Below are positions 7,352 to 13,762 of a stretch of 21,034 bases of DNA, one piece after another. The number at the start of each line of letters is the position of its first letter. The stretch's first letter is position 1. Both the position numbers and the translations under genes were made by a program. This DNA is from an uncultured Actinomycetes bacterium (GTDB lineage Bacteria; Actinomycetota; Thermoleophilia; Solirubrobacterales; Solirubrobacteraceae): assembly GCA_937888775.1 (NCBI GenBank), contig CALAQT010000507.1:1-21034 (forward strand), read 5' to 3'. Under the pieces are notes generated by a model. It searched no databases. It was given only the letters and a program-made list of their open reading frames with translations, and was not told where the DNA came from.

Positions 7352-8296
7352 GTGAGCACCTTTCCCCTGGCCGCGGCCGGACCCGCTGGAACGATCGGGC
7401 TCCCGATCCTGGTGCTCCTCTACTGGGTGCCGTACCACATCCGCGCGCGAACGCTGGCCGACGAGGGGCGTGCGGTGCCGGGCTGGCGGCGGGGCTGCTT
7501 TGCCGCCGGTCTGCTCGTGCTGGCGCTCGCGCTGAGCCCGCCGCTGGGCAAGCTCGCCGATCAGCTGCTCGTCGCCCACATGGCCGAGCACCTGCTGATC
7601 GGCGACATCGCCGCGCTGCTGCTGGTCCTGGGGCTGACCGGTCCGATGCTTGCCCCGCTGCTGCGCAACCGCTGGATCGCCCGTCTGCGGGTCCTGACGC
7701 ACCCCGTGGTGGCGATCGTGGTCTGGGGGGTCAACTTCTACGCGTGGCACATCCCGGCGCTGTATCAGGCCGCACTCCGTCACGACCTGATCCACGCCCT
7801 GGAGCACGCCACCTTCCTGGTCTTTGGGATCGCGGTCTGGATGGCGCTGCTGGGTCCGCTGCCCAAGCCCCCCTGGTTCTCCAACAGCGCTCGGCTCGTG
7901 TACATCGTCGCGGTCCGCCTGATCGGCAGCGTGCTCGCCAACGTGCTCGTGTTCGGCGGCACTGTCTTCTACCCGTACTACCTCTCGGGCGACGCCCACT
8001 GGCACATCAGCCCGATGGCCGACCAGGTCGCGGCCGGAGGTCTGATGATGGTCGAGGAGAGCCTGCTGACCATCGGTCTCTTCTGCTGGCTGTTTCTAAA
8101 GGTGGCCCGGGAGGGCGAGCAGCGCCAGGAGTTGCTCGACTACGCCAGTCAGCACGGGATCGCGCTCGACGAGCAGCGCGCGGCTCGCGCGGTCGCCGCC
8201 GGTCGCGGTGACGAGCTGCTGGCGCGGCTGCGAGCCAGCGACCCGGGAGAGCGCCTCGTGCCCACCGCATCCCGGGCGGAGTCGGGGTCGGACTGA
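7352..8296 (+). CDS. ctaG: Caa3-type cytochrome oxidase assembly factor CtaG
   Basis: A 314-residue polytopic membrane protein of the Bacillus-type CtaG family, needed for caa3 oxidase assembly, probably in copper delivery to the CuB site. Family hallmarks are the histidine-bearing HMAEHLLIGDIAALLL, FYAWHIPALYQAALRH with IHALEHATFLVFG, and YYLSGDAHWHISPMADQ. About seven helices are followed by a hydrophilic Ala/Arg/Glu-rich tail (from about residue 250). The start at GTG 7352 has AGGA seven bases upstream; GTG 7346 is too close to that site. It closes the second oxidase operon, about 100 bases after the 36-aa gene, and is convergent with the cytochrome c/cupredoxin gene with only 11 bases between them. 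Confidence 0.92.
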   Translation: MSTFPLAAAGPAGTIGLPILVLLYWVPYHIRARTLADEGRAVPGWRRGCFAAGLLVLALALSPPLGKLADQLLVAHMAEHLLIGDIAALLLVLGLTGPMLAPLLRNRWIARLRVLTHPVVAIVVWGVNFYAWHIPALYQAALRHDLIHALEHATFLVFGIAVWMALLGPLPKPPWFSNSARLVYIVAVRLIGSVLANVLVFGGTVFYPYYLSGDAHWHISPMADQVAAGGLMMVEESLLTIGLFCWLFLKVAREGEQRQELLDYASQHGIALDEQRAARAVAAGRGDELLARLRASDPGERLVPTASRAESGSD

Positions 8297-8307
8297 GCCG
8301 ACGGCGG

Positions 8308-9033
8308 CTACTTGACGGTCAGGGTGCCCTGCATGCCGGCGGCGCGGTGCCCGTCGACCGAGCAGTAGAACGTGTACTTGCCGGGCTTGAGAGTGGTGGA
8401 CACGGTCGAAACGCCGCCATTGGAAACGATCGCTCCGATCTGGCTGACGCCGCCGCCGGTGATCGCGATGTCGTGGGGGGTTGACGACATGTTCTTCATC
8501 CTCAGCGTGACGTGACCGGTCGTCGCGCTGGCGCTGGAGGCGAGGTACTTCAGCTGGCCGGTTGGATCTGCGTCGATCTCGACGATTCCGTTCTTCTCCA
8601 CCGCGGGCTTCTGATTGAGGTTCGCGACGGCGGTCGCCAACGCCCCCGTGTCCTGCCCGGGTATCGCGGCCACTGCAGCCACATAGGCCGCCACGTCCTG
8701 CGCCTGCTGGCCCTTGTAGAGCATCGCCGGCATCACGCCCTGCGTGTTGGGATAGCCGATCCAGTAGTCGACCAGACCCTGGATCGCCGAGCTCTTGATG
8801 CCGTCAGAGCGATCCTGAAGGTATGCGTCATCCAGATTGGGACCGACGGCGCCAAGCGATCCCGCGTGGCTGAGTGTGTGGCAGGCCCCGCACTTCGCCA
8901 CGAACAGCTGCTTTCCCGTGACCAGGTCAGCCGTGGGGTGCTTGATCGCACAGCCCCCCAGCGCGACCACCAGCAACGCGCTTGGGATCAGTGCTGCAGG
9001 GCTTCGACGCAGTCGTGCGAGGACTCTCTCCAT
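8308..9033 (-). CDS. Lipoprotein with fused cytochrome c and plastocyanin-like copper domain
   Basis: A 241-residue exported protein. The signal peptide ends in a lipobox (ALGGC, Cys28), so it is probably anchored to the outer face of the membrane. The cytochrome c domain follows: CGACH haem site at 48-52 and probable axial Met101 (GVMPAM). The C-terminal half (about 145-241) is a cupredoxin with a full type-1 copper set: His187 (TPHDIAI), Cys224, His229 and Met234 in the C-x4-H-x4-M arrangement. It would be a two-centre electron carrier. Its haem region (CHTLSHAGSLGAVGPNLD) closely resembles that of the CoxB fusion (CHTLAAAGATGAVGPNLD), hinting that it serves the same oxidase. The start is at the only nearby ATG; the Shine-Dalgarno is poorly spaced. 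Confidence 0.9.
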   Translation of the reverse strand: MERVLARLRRSPAALIPSALLVVALGGCAIKHPTADLVTGKQLFVAKCGACHTLSHAGSLGAVGPNLDDAYLQDRSDGIKSSAIQGLVDYWIGYPNTQGVMPAMLYKGQQAQDVAAYVAAVAAIPGQDTGALATAVANLNQKPAVEKNGIVEIDADPTGQLKYLASSASATTGHVTLRMKNMSSTPHDIAITGGGVSQIGAIVSNGGVSTVSTTLKPGKYTFYCSVDGHRAAGMQGTLTVK

Positions 9034-9069
9034 GCTCCGGGGCGCACTCTATCCAAGCGCGCGGCATCA

Positions 9070-9099
9070 TTGCGCCGTGGAGCGTTGCGCCGTGGAGCG
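9070..9099. repeat. Perfect tandem repeat, 2 x 15 bp, in a divergent promoter region
   Basis: TTGCGCCGTGGAGCG occurs at 9070-9084 and again, identically and abutting, at 9085-9099. It sits in the 114-base gap between the divergent cytochrome c/cupredoxin gene (start 9033) and the zinc-ribbon gene (start 9148). Two direct sites 15 bp apart could be operator half-sites, or simply a recent duplication. The open frame of neither gene needs this sequence. Confidence 0.55.
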
Positions 9100-9147
9100 C
9101 TCGGCCGAGAACCTTTGCGATCCGGGCCGCTGGTAGCATGGCCGACC

Positions 9148-9417
9148 ATGAGGATGCACCAGAAGTACCGCATGCGAACGCCCTCGACGGGCCGAGAGTC
9201 GATCATCGAAGCAGAAGCCGACCGCATATACGTCGATCGTGAGACGGGCGAGCCGCTCGAGGTTGTCGCCCAGGTCCTGCCGCTGGCTCCGACCCGCTCC
9301 GAGCTTCCCTGGGCGGTTGAGAACCTCCGTTTCTGCAATTGGTGCGACCAGCTGGCGCAGAAGGACCTCAATGACTGCCCGCACTGCAACAGGCGGATGG
9401 AGCCGCTCGGCTCCTAG
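9148..9417 (+). CDS. Small zinc-ribbon protein (89 aa)
   Basis: An 89-residue hydrophilic protein with a C-terminal four-cysteine zinc ribbon: Cys63-x2-Cys66, ten residues, Cys77-x2-Cys80 (CNWC and CPHC). The N-terminal half ([21 protein letters not shown]) shows no domain I recognise; a [10 protein letters not shown] stretch lies between. The ribbon suggests protein or nucleic-acid binding rather than catalysis. ATG 9148 was chosen as the first in frame; ATG 9154 is an alternative and neither has a clear Shine-Dalgarno. It is followed 20 bases later by a lipoprotein gene on the same strand, possibly co-transcribed. I cannot assign a function. Confidence 0.75.
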   Translation: MRMHQKYRMRTPSTGRESIIEAEADRIYVDRETGEPLEVVAQVLPLAPTRSELPWAVENLRFCNWCDQLAQKDLNDCPHCNRRMEPLGS

Positions 9418-9437
9418 ATGGCCTCAAGCTCGCGGCC

Positions 9438-9881
9438 GTGAACAGGATGAGCGTTCGTGCTCGCACGCTGAAGACCGCTACCGCACTCATCTCTGGACTT
9501 GCGTTGGCGATCGGTGTGTCGGCCTGCGGCGGCGGATCCGGCTCGACCGATACGTCGGGGTCGCCACCGTTCACGGTCCCGGACTCCTCCGTGACCGCGG
9601 CCGCCACCGCGACAACGACGAGCACGACTACGACGAGCTCCAGCAGCTCCACCACGGCCAGCGGGCAGGGCACCACGGCCAGTCCGGGCGCAACGGGTAC
9701 CACCGGCGGCGGCGCTGGTACCGGCGCGACCGGGGGCGGCACCGGCACCACCGGCGGTGCGAGCGCCGGCGGTGGAACGGGCGCCACCGGAGGGGGCAGC
9801 ACGAGCACGTCGGGCGGCTCCAGCAGCGGCGGCGCCGGGCTGGGGTCAGCGTTCTGTCAGCAGAACCCCGGCGCCTGCTGA
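9438..9881 (+). CDS. Ser/Thr/Gly-rich lipoprotein of unknown function
   Basis: A 147-residue protein. It has a basic N-terminus, a hydrophobic stretch and a lipobox (GVSAC, Cys30), so export and lipid anchoring are likely. The rest is low complexity: Thr/Ser runs (about 55-80), then Gly/Thr/Ala repeats (about 80-135) such as GGGTGTTGG and GGGTGATGG, ending in AFCQQNPGAC with two cysteines. Nothing suggests an enzyme; a surface spacer or wall-spanning tether is the most that can be inferred. The start is GTG 9438 or ATG 9447; both lack a good Shine-Dalgarno. It ends just before a strong stem-loop. The repetitive composition could in principle support a false frame, but the clean signal peptide argues for a real gene. 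Confidence 0.68.
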   Translation: MNRMSVRARTLKTATALISGLALAIGVSACGGGSGSTDTSGSPPFTVPDSSVTAAATATTTSTTTTSSSSSTTASGQGTTASPGATGTTGGGAGTGATGGGTGTTGGASAGGGTGATGGGSTSTSGGSSSGGAGLGSAFCQQNPGAC

Positions 9882-9957
9882 TCGGGCCGAGCGTCAGCAG
9901 AGCTCGGCCAGCCGATCTAGCGCAGCGAACTACGGCGCCGAAACGCCCGGCCCGATC
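9880..9957. terminator. Inverted repeats between convergent genes, likely bidirectional terminator
   Basis: GGCCGAGC (9885-9892) pairs with GCTCGGCC (9902-9909), with flanking GATCG (9880-9884) and CGATC (9913-9917) able to extend it. A competing long-range pairing exists: GATCGGGCCG (9880-9889) is the perfect reverse complement of CGGCCCGATC (9948-9957). The element lies between the lipoprotein gene and the convergent exported-protein gene. Confidence 0.65.
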
Positions 9958-10720
9958 AGGGCTTGCGTGACGCGTGAACGTACTTCTTGGGGTATGGCTT
10001 GGTCGTGACCTCGGTCGCGCTGTATTCCACCCTGGTGCCGGTGTAGCTGCAGAGATACTGGGTCTTGAGCCCGATCGTCAGCTGCGCGGTGTTCGTGGCG
10101 GCCGCCTGCGTGCAGTTCGTCGTGCGGCTCTGACGATAGGAGAAGTCACTCGCAGTGAGGTTGTAGGCCAGGACCGGAGCCCAGGTCGGCACGGTCAACC
10201 CGATCACGTCCCCGGGGGCGACCGGCAACGCGTTGAAGACGGTGAAGGTCGGCGGCAGCGACAGCGGCAGTTGGCTCACGGAACCGAGATATGGCTCGAC
10301 ATGGAAGATTGGGCTCTGAGCGGCCACCGTATAGGTGTTGTTGGGACCCGGCTTGAGCACCGTGAGCGCGACGCGGCTCGTGCCCCCGTAGGCGGCATCG
10401 AGGATGTGCAGGTAGGTCTTCTCGGTCTTGGCGCTGGTCGACAGCTGCGACAGGCCGATCGTGAAGGCGACGATGAAGCCGGCCTGCTTGACCTTGGTGG
10501 GGTTGACAACGCCGTCGCTTGCCGTCTGCAGGGCCGTCGTCCGCGTCAGGATGATGAAGCACTTGGCGGGCGACACCCCCTTGGGGCAGGCGGGAGCGAC
10601 GATCGGAGAGGAGGTCTGTCCGAGCTCGACGATGCTCGCCGAGGCGGCGCTCGGAGCGAGCGCGGCAGCGAGCGCGAAAACGGCTGCGGTTACCAGCGGA
10701 AGTCGTTTCATGTCGACCAT
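9956..10720 (-). CDS. Exported protein of unknown function
   Basis: A protein of 254 residues (251 if ATG 10711 is used, which gives a more typical MKRLP start). It has a clear Sec signal peptide with a likely cut after ASA (about residue 28). The mature part has four cysteines, two near the N-terminus (PACPKGVSPAKC) and two late (TTNC, YLCSY), probably two disulfides. It is rich in beta-forming residues with stretches such as GFIVAFTIGLSQL, HILDAAYGG and PGDVIGLTVPTWAPVL. The pattern suggests an extracellular beta-sandwich. I do not recognise a named family, though it resembles hypothetical secreted proteins that I associate with Thermoleophilia. No Shine-Dalgarno is evident. It lies downstream of the cold-shock gene, separated by terminator-like hairpins, so it likely has its own promoter. 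Confidence 0.78.
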   Translation of the reverse strand: MVDMKRLPLVTAAVFALAAALAPSAASASIVELGQTSSPIVAPACPKGVSPAKCFIILTRTTALQTASDGVVNPTKVKQAGFIVAFTIGLSQLSTSAKTEKTYLHILDAAYGGTSRVALTVLKPGPNNTYTVAAQSPIFHVEPYLGSVSQLPLSLPPTFTVFNALPVAPGDVIGLTVPTWAPVLAYNLTASDFSYRQSRTTNCTQAAATNTAQLTIGLKTQYLCSYTGTRVEYSATEVTTKPYPKKYVHASRKP

Positions 10721-10749
10721 TGAACACGAACGGACGCCGGCAGTTGCGC

Positions 10750-10778
10750 CCGGTGACTCGGATCCGGGCGCTCACCGG
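10750..10778 (-). terminator. Secondary hairpin downstream of csp
   Basis: CCGGTGA (10750-10756) pairs with TCACCGG (10772-10778), a 7-bp stem. It lies beside the stronger hairpin at 10782-10807, between csp and the next minus-strand gene. It may be a second terminator or part of the leader of the exported-protein gene. Confidence 0.35.
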
Positions 10779-10781
10779 CGA

Positions 10782-10807
10782 CCGCCGGCCCGCGATCGGG
10801 CCGGCGG
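10782..10807 (-). terminator. Terminator hairpin of the cold-shock gene
   Basis: CCGCCGGCCC (10782-10791) pairs perfectly with GGGCCGGCGG (10798-10807) around GCGATC, a 10-bp all-GC stem starting 17 bases past the csp stop. No U-run follows, which is common in high-GC actinobacteria. Confidence 0.65.
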
Positions 10808-10824
10808 GGTGGGCTCGGCGAGCG

Positions 10825-11028
10825 CTAGATCTTGGTTACGTTTACCGCTTTGGGACCCTTCGGACCAGCCTCTTCCTCGTAGGAGACCTTCGATCCCTCG
10901 GGGAGCGAGCGGTAGCCGTCGCCGTTGATCCCCGTGAAGTGAACGAACAGATCACGACCGCCGTCATCGGGCGTGATGAAGCCAAAGCCCTTGTCGTCGC
11001 TGAACCACTTGACGGTACCTGATGCCAT
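10825..11028 (-). CDS. Cold-shock protein (CspA family)
   Basis: A 67-residue single cold-shock domain, the normal family length. It starts MASGTVKWF and shows both RNA-binding motifs: RNP1 KGFGFI (13-18) and RNP2 LFVHF (27-31). These proteins bind single-stranded RNA or DNA and act as RNA chaperones and antiterminators in the cytoplasm. The ATG has AGAGGA upstream at good spacing. It is flanked by its own terminator hairpin (10782-10807) and a 127-base upstream gap, so it is probably monocistronic with a leader of some length, as is usual for csp genes. A TAGGTT at 11101-11096 on the minus strand could be its -10, without a matching -35. The exact paralogue letter cannot be assigned. Confidence 0.95.
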   Translation of the reverse strand: MASGTVKWFSDDKGFGFITPDDGGRDLFVHFTGINGDGYRSLPEGSKVSYEEEAGPKGPKAVNVTKI

Positions 11029-11155
11029 TTGCTTCCTCTCGGCGCTACTCGCTGGAACACGCTCGGGTCCCGTTCGGTCCCCGGTAAACGCGGAAAACCT
11101 AGCAAGGAAGCGCCCGCGCCGACGCGTCGCCTGACGCCGGACGTCTCGGTGACGC

Positions 11156-11941
11156 TCAGCGGCCGCTGAACTGCGCTTTGCCGGGACCCTGCTCGATGAA
11201 GGTCCGCACCGCGTCCTGTAGGTCCTGGCTGTCGAACAGGTCCCCGGCGACGCGCGGCACGCGATCGTTGGCGAGCTCGACTCCGCCCTCCAGGAAATCC
11301 CGGATCACCCGCTTGGTGGCGGCATGCGCCAGCGTGGGCCCGTCCGCCAGCTCGGCCGCCAGCTTCCGCGCCGCGGCGTCAAAACCGTCGTCCGGATGCA
11401 CGCGGTTGACCACATTCCATCGCTCCAGCTCAGAGGCGCTGTAGGTGCCCCCGGTCATCACGAGCTCGCGGGCGCGCCCGGTCCCGGCCCGCTCGGCCAG
11501 GCGCTGCGTGCCGCCCATGGCCGGCGTCCGCCCGATCACGCGCTCCACCAGCCCGAAGCGAGCCGACTCGGCGGCCACGATCAGGTCGCAAGCCAGCGCC
11601 AGCTCAAACGCCCAGGTGAGGCACAGCGCATGAGCTGCGAACACGGTCGGGCAGGGGAGCGCATCGACCCGGCGGGCGATCCTGACCAGCCGGGAGAAGG
11701 TCTCGGCGGCCTCCTCGGGACCCGCGAGCGCAGCGAACAGGGAAACGTCGACGCCACCGCTGAAGACACGGCCCTGCGCCCGGAACAGCACCGCTCGCGG
11801 ACGGCTGGCCTCCAGCTCGTCGACGGCCTCGATCAGGCTCGCATCCAGCGTGCGATCGAACAGGTTCAGCGGCGGATGGTCGAAGGTCACCACCGTCAGC
11901 GCCCCCTCGTGCGCCACCGCTACGGGCGCCGCGGCGCTCAT
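11156..11941 (-). CDS. Enoyl-CoA hydratase/isomerase (crotonase) family protein
   Basis: A 261-residue crotonase-fold protein. Visible are the substrate-binding [30 protein letters not shown] and the GGTQRL helix. The two catalytic-type glutamates of enoyl-CoA hydratase appear retained (FEL and LVE). The usual GGG oxyanion loop before the first Glu reads CLTWAFEL, so the reaction may differ from standard hydration; activity on an acyl-CoA is inferred, the substrate unknown. The start ATG 11941 overlaps the HIT gene stop as ATGA; a longer frame to 12082 would run inside the HIT gene. It is the last gene of the long minus-strand operon and is followed by the csp upstream region. Confidence 0.88.
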   Translation of the reverse strand: MSAAAPVAVAHEGALTVVTFDHPPLNLFDRTLDASLIEAVDELEASRPRAVLFRAQGRVFSGGVDVSLFAALAGPEEAAETFSRLVRIARRVDALPCPTVFAAHALCLTWAFELALACDLIVAAESARFGLVERVIGRTPAMGGTQRLAERAGTGRARELVMTGGTYSASELERWNVVNRVHPDDGFDAAARKLAAELADGPTLAHAATKRVIRDFLEGGVELANDRVPRVAGDLFDSQDLQDAVRTFIEQGPGKAQFSGR

Positions 11942-12357
11942 CGCAGCCGAGCCGCAGCAGCGGCGATCTCTTCCGGATCTCCGGGGGCGGGCGTCCACGG
12001 CAGCCGAAGCGGATCGCCTTGATACCGCGGGATCACGTGCACGTGGAAGTGAAACACCGTCTGCCAGGCCGTCGAACCGCACAAGTTGATCAGGTTGACG
12101 CCGTCGGCTCCCAGGTTCTCGGTCACGCTGCGCGCCAGCCGCTGAGCGGCCAGCGACACCGCGGCCAGGGCCTCAGGCTCGATCTCCAGCAGGTTGGCGC
12201 TGTGGCGCCGGGGCACGACCAGCAGGTGGCCGCGCGTCGCCGGGTTGAAGTCCATGAACGCCACCGTGAACTCGTCCTCGGCGACGATCGTCGCCGGCAG
12301 CTCCCCCGCGACGATCTTGCAGAACGGGCAGTCTGGCTCGGACACGGCCATCAGCAT
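11938..12357 (-). CDS. HIT family hydrolase
   Basis: A 139-residue histidine-triad protein. The triad HFHVHVIPR is at about 103-111, and an N-terminal CPFC (10-13) resembles the zinc site of bacterial HIT proteins. The family hydrolyses nucleotide phosphoramidates or dinucleotides such as AMP-lysine or Ap4A. ATG 12357 has GGGGAG four bases upstream; an in-frame TTG at 12369 and ATG at 12351 are less well placed. It follows the nucleotidyltransferase after 16 bases and overlaps the crotonase start by four. The specific substrate cannot be told from sequence. Confidence 0.92.
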   Translation of the reverse strand: MLMAVSEPDCPFCKIVAGELPATIVAEDEFTVAFMDFNPATRGHLLVVPRRHSANLLEIEPEALAAVSLAAQRLARSVTENLGADGVNLINLCGSTAWQTVFHFHVHVIPRYQGDPLRLPWTPAPGDPEEIAAAAARLR

Positions 12358-12373
12358 AGTGCTCCCCAAGCAC

Positions 12374-13762
12374 TTACCCGCCGTCGTTGAGCAGTTGCCT
12401 GGCGCGTTCGATCGCCTCGTCGCTGTCGGCGATCTCGCCCGCGAAGCTGGCTTCCTCCAGCTCCGCCAGCACCTGGCCGACGAGCCGGCCCGACCGGATC
12501 CCGAGCGCCTTGGTGAGCTGATCGCCGCGCACGGGCGGTCGCGGCGGATCGGCCTCCCATGACAGCGCCTCCCCCACCAGCTGGCGCGCCAGCTCCAGGT
12601 GCTTGGCGATTGCGCGCTCGGCGCCGTCTCCCCGGGTGGCCAGGCGGTCGGCCACGCTCAGCAGCGTCACATCCACCTGAACCGGTGCACACACCCGCAG
12701 ATAGCCGTAGACCGCCCGACGATTGAGGGGCATCTCATGCACCAGGAACCCCAGCCGCAGATGGTGGCGGGTGAGCGCGGCGACATAATCGGCCAGACGC
12801 TCGCTGGCGCGCAGACGCCTCAGCACCGTGCGCGCGAAGTCCGCGCCAGCCTGATCGTGACCCATGAACGTGACCCGACCCTCGTCGGTCACCGCCCGCG
12901 TTTGCGGCTTGGCGATGTCGTGAAACAGCGCGCCGAAGCGCAGCGCGCCGGCCCGGGTGAGCTCGTTGGCCAGCGGCTCGGCCAGCAGACTGGCGATGGC
13001 CTGCCCATGCCCCGGGAAGGATCGCTCGGGATCGAGCTCGAGCTCGATCGTCTGCTGGAGCACGACGCGGGTGTGATCGTAGACGTCGAGGTGGTGAAAG
13101 CGACTCTGTTGCACGCCGCGCAGGGCCTCTAGCTCGGGCAGCACGGCGGCCGTTACGCCCGTAGTGGCCATCAGGTCAAAGCCCGCCAGTGCTCGCGGCG
13201 AGCTCAGGATTCGCCGCAGCTCGCCGAAAATCCGCTCCGGAGCGACCGCCTGCAGCGCCGGCGCCTGAGCTTGGGCGGCCGTGGCCGTCTCCGGCTCGGG
13301 TTCGAAGTCAAGCTCGCAGGCCAGGCGGACGAGGCGCAGCGTCCGCAGCGGATCGCTGGCAAACGCGCGCGGTGACACCATCCGCAGCCGTCTGGCGCGC
13401 AGATCTCCGAGCCCCCCTGAGGGATCGACGTAATCACCGCCGGCCAGCGGCTGGGCGATCGCGTTGACGGTCAGGTCTCGAGCGACGAGGTCGGCCTCGA
13501 TGCTCCCTCCGGTCACCGGGAGAACGTCAACCTGCCAGGTCCGATCGTGCGCAACCACGCGCCAGGCCGCAAAAGCGCCCGACAGCTCGAATACGTAGCC
13601 GCCCGCATCGCGACCGAGCGCGCGCGCGACGGTCGCCGGATCGCCTGCGACGGCGAGGTCGTAGTCGGCGGTTTGACGACCTAGCAGTCGGTCGCGCAGC
13701 GCGCCGCCCACCAGCCAGACACCGTCGGGTGCACCGGCGAGCGCTTCAAGCGGGCCGCTCAC
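12374..13762 (-). CDS. CCA tRNA nucleotidyltransferase / poly(A) polymerase family, with HD domain
   Basis: A 462-residue class II nucleotidyltransferase. The head shows GGALRD (19-24), the metal-binding DYD (33-35), ARDLTVNAIA, DPLRTLRLVRLA and PERIFGELRRIL, in the order of the bacterial CCA/poly(A) polymerase family. A C-terminal HD phosphohydrolase domain carries HDIAKPQT and TRHHLRLG. Members repair or add the 3' CCA of tRNAs, or add poly(A); actinobacterial genomes usually have one CCA enzyme, so CCA addition is the likelier role. GTG 13762 overlaps the alr stop as GTGA. The frame could open upstream to 13819, but that part lies within alr. There is no Shine-Dalgarno, so translation is probably coupled. 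Confidence 0.9.
   Translation of the reverse strand: MSGPLEALAGAPDGVWLVGGALRDRLLGRQTADYDLAVAGDPATVARALGRDAGGYVFELSGAFAAWRVVAHDRTWQVDVLPVTGGSIEADLVARDLTVNAIAQPLAGGDYVDPSGGLGDLRARRLRMVSPRAFASDPLRTLRLVRLACELDFEPEPETATAAQAQAPALQAVAPERIFGELRRILSSPRALAGFDLMATTGVTAAVLPELEALRGVQQSRFHHLDVYDHTRVVLQQTIELELDPERSFPGHGQAIASLLAEPLANELTRAGALRFGALFHDIAKPQTRAVTDEGRVTFMGHDQAGADFARTVLRRLRASERLADYVAALTRHHLRLGFLVHEMPLNRRAVYGYLRVCAPVQVDVTLLSVADRLATRGDGAERAIAKHLELARQLVGEALSWEADPPRPPVRGDQLTKALGIRSGRLVGQVLAELEEASFAGEIADSDEAIERARQLLNDGG

Noticed and set aside
7115..8005. Minus-strand open frame of 296 codons over ctaG
   Set aside because: It is a hydrophilic Asp/Arg/Gln-rich shadow without domain features; ctaG on the other strand is a clear family member.
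8287..8302. Terminator between ctaG and the convergent lipoprotein gene
   Set aside because: GTCGG and CCGAC around ACTGAG make only a 5-bp stem spanning the ctaG stop, too weak to call.
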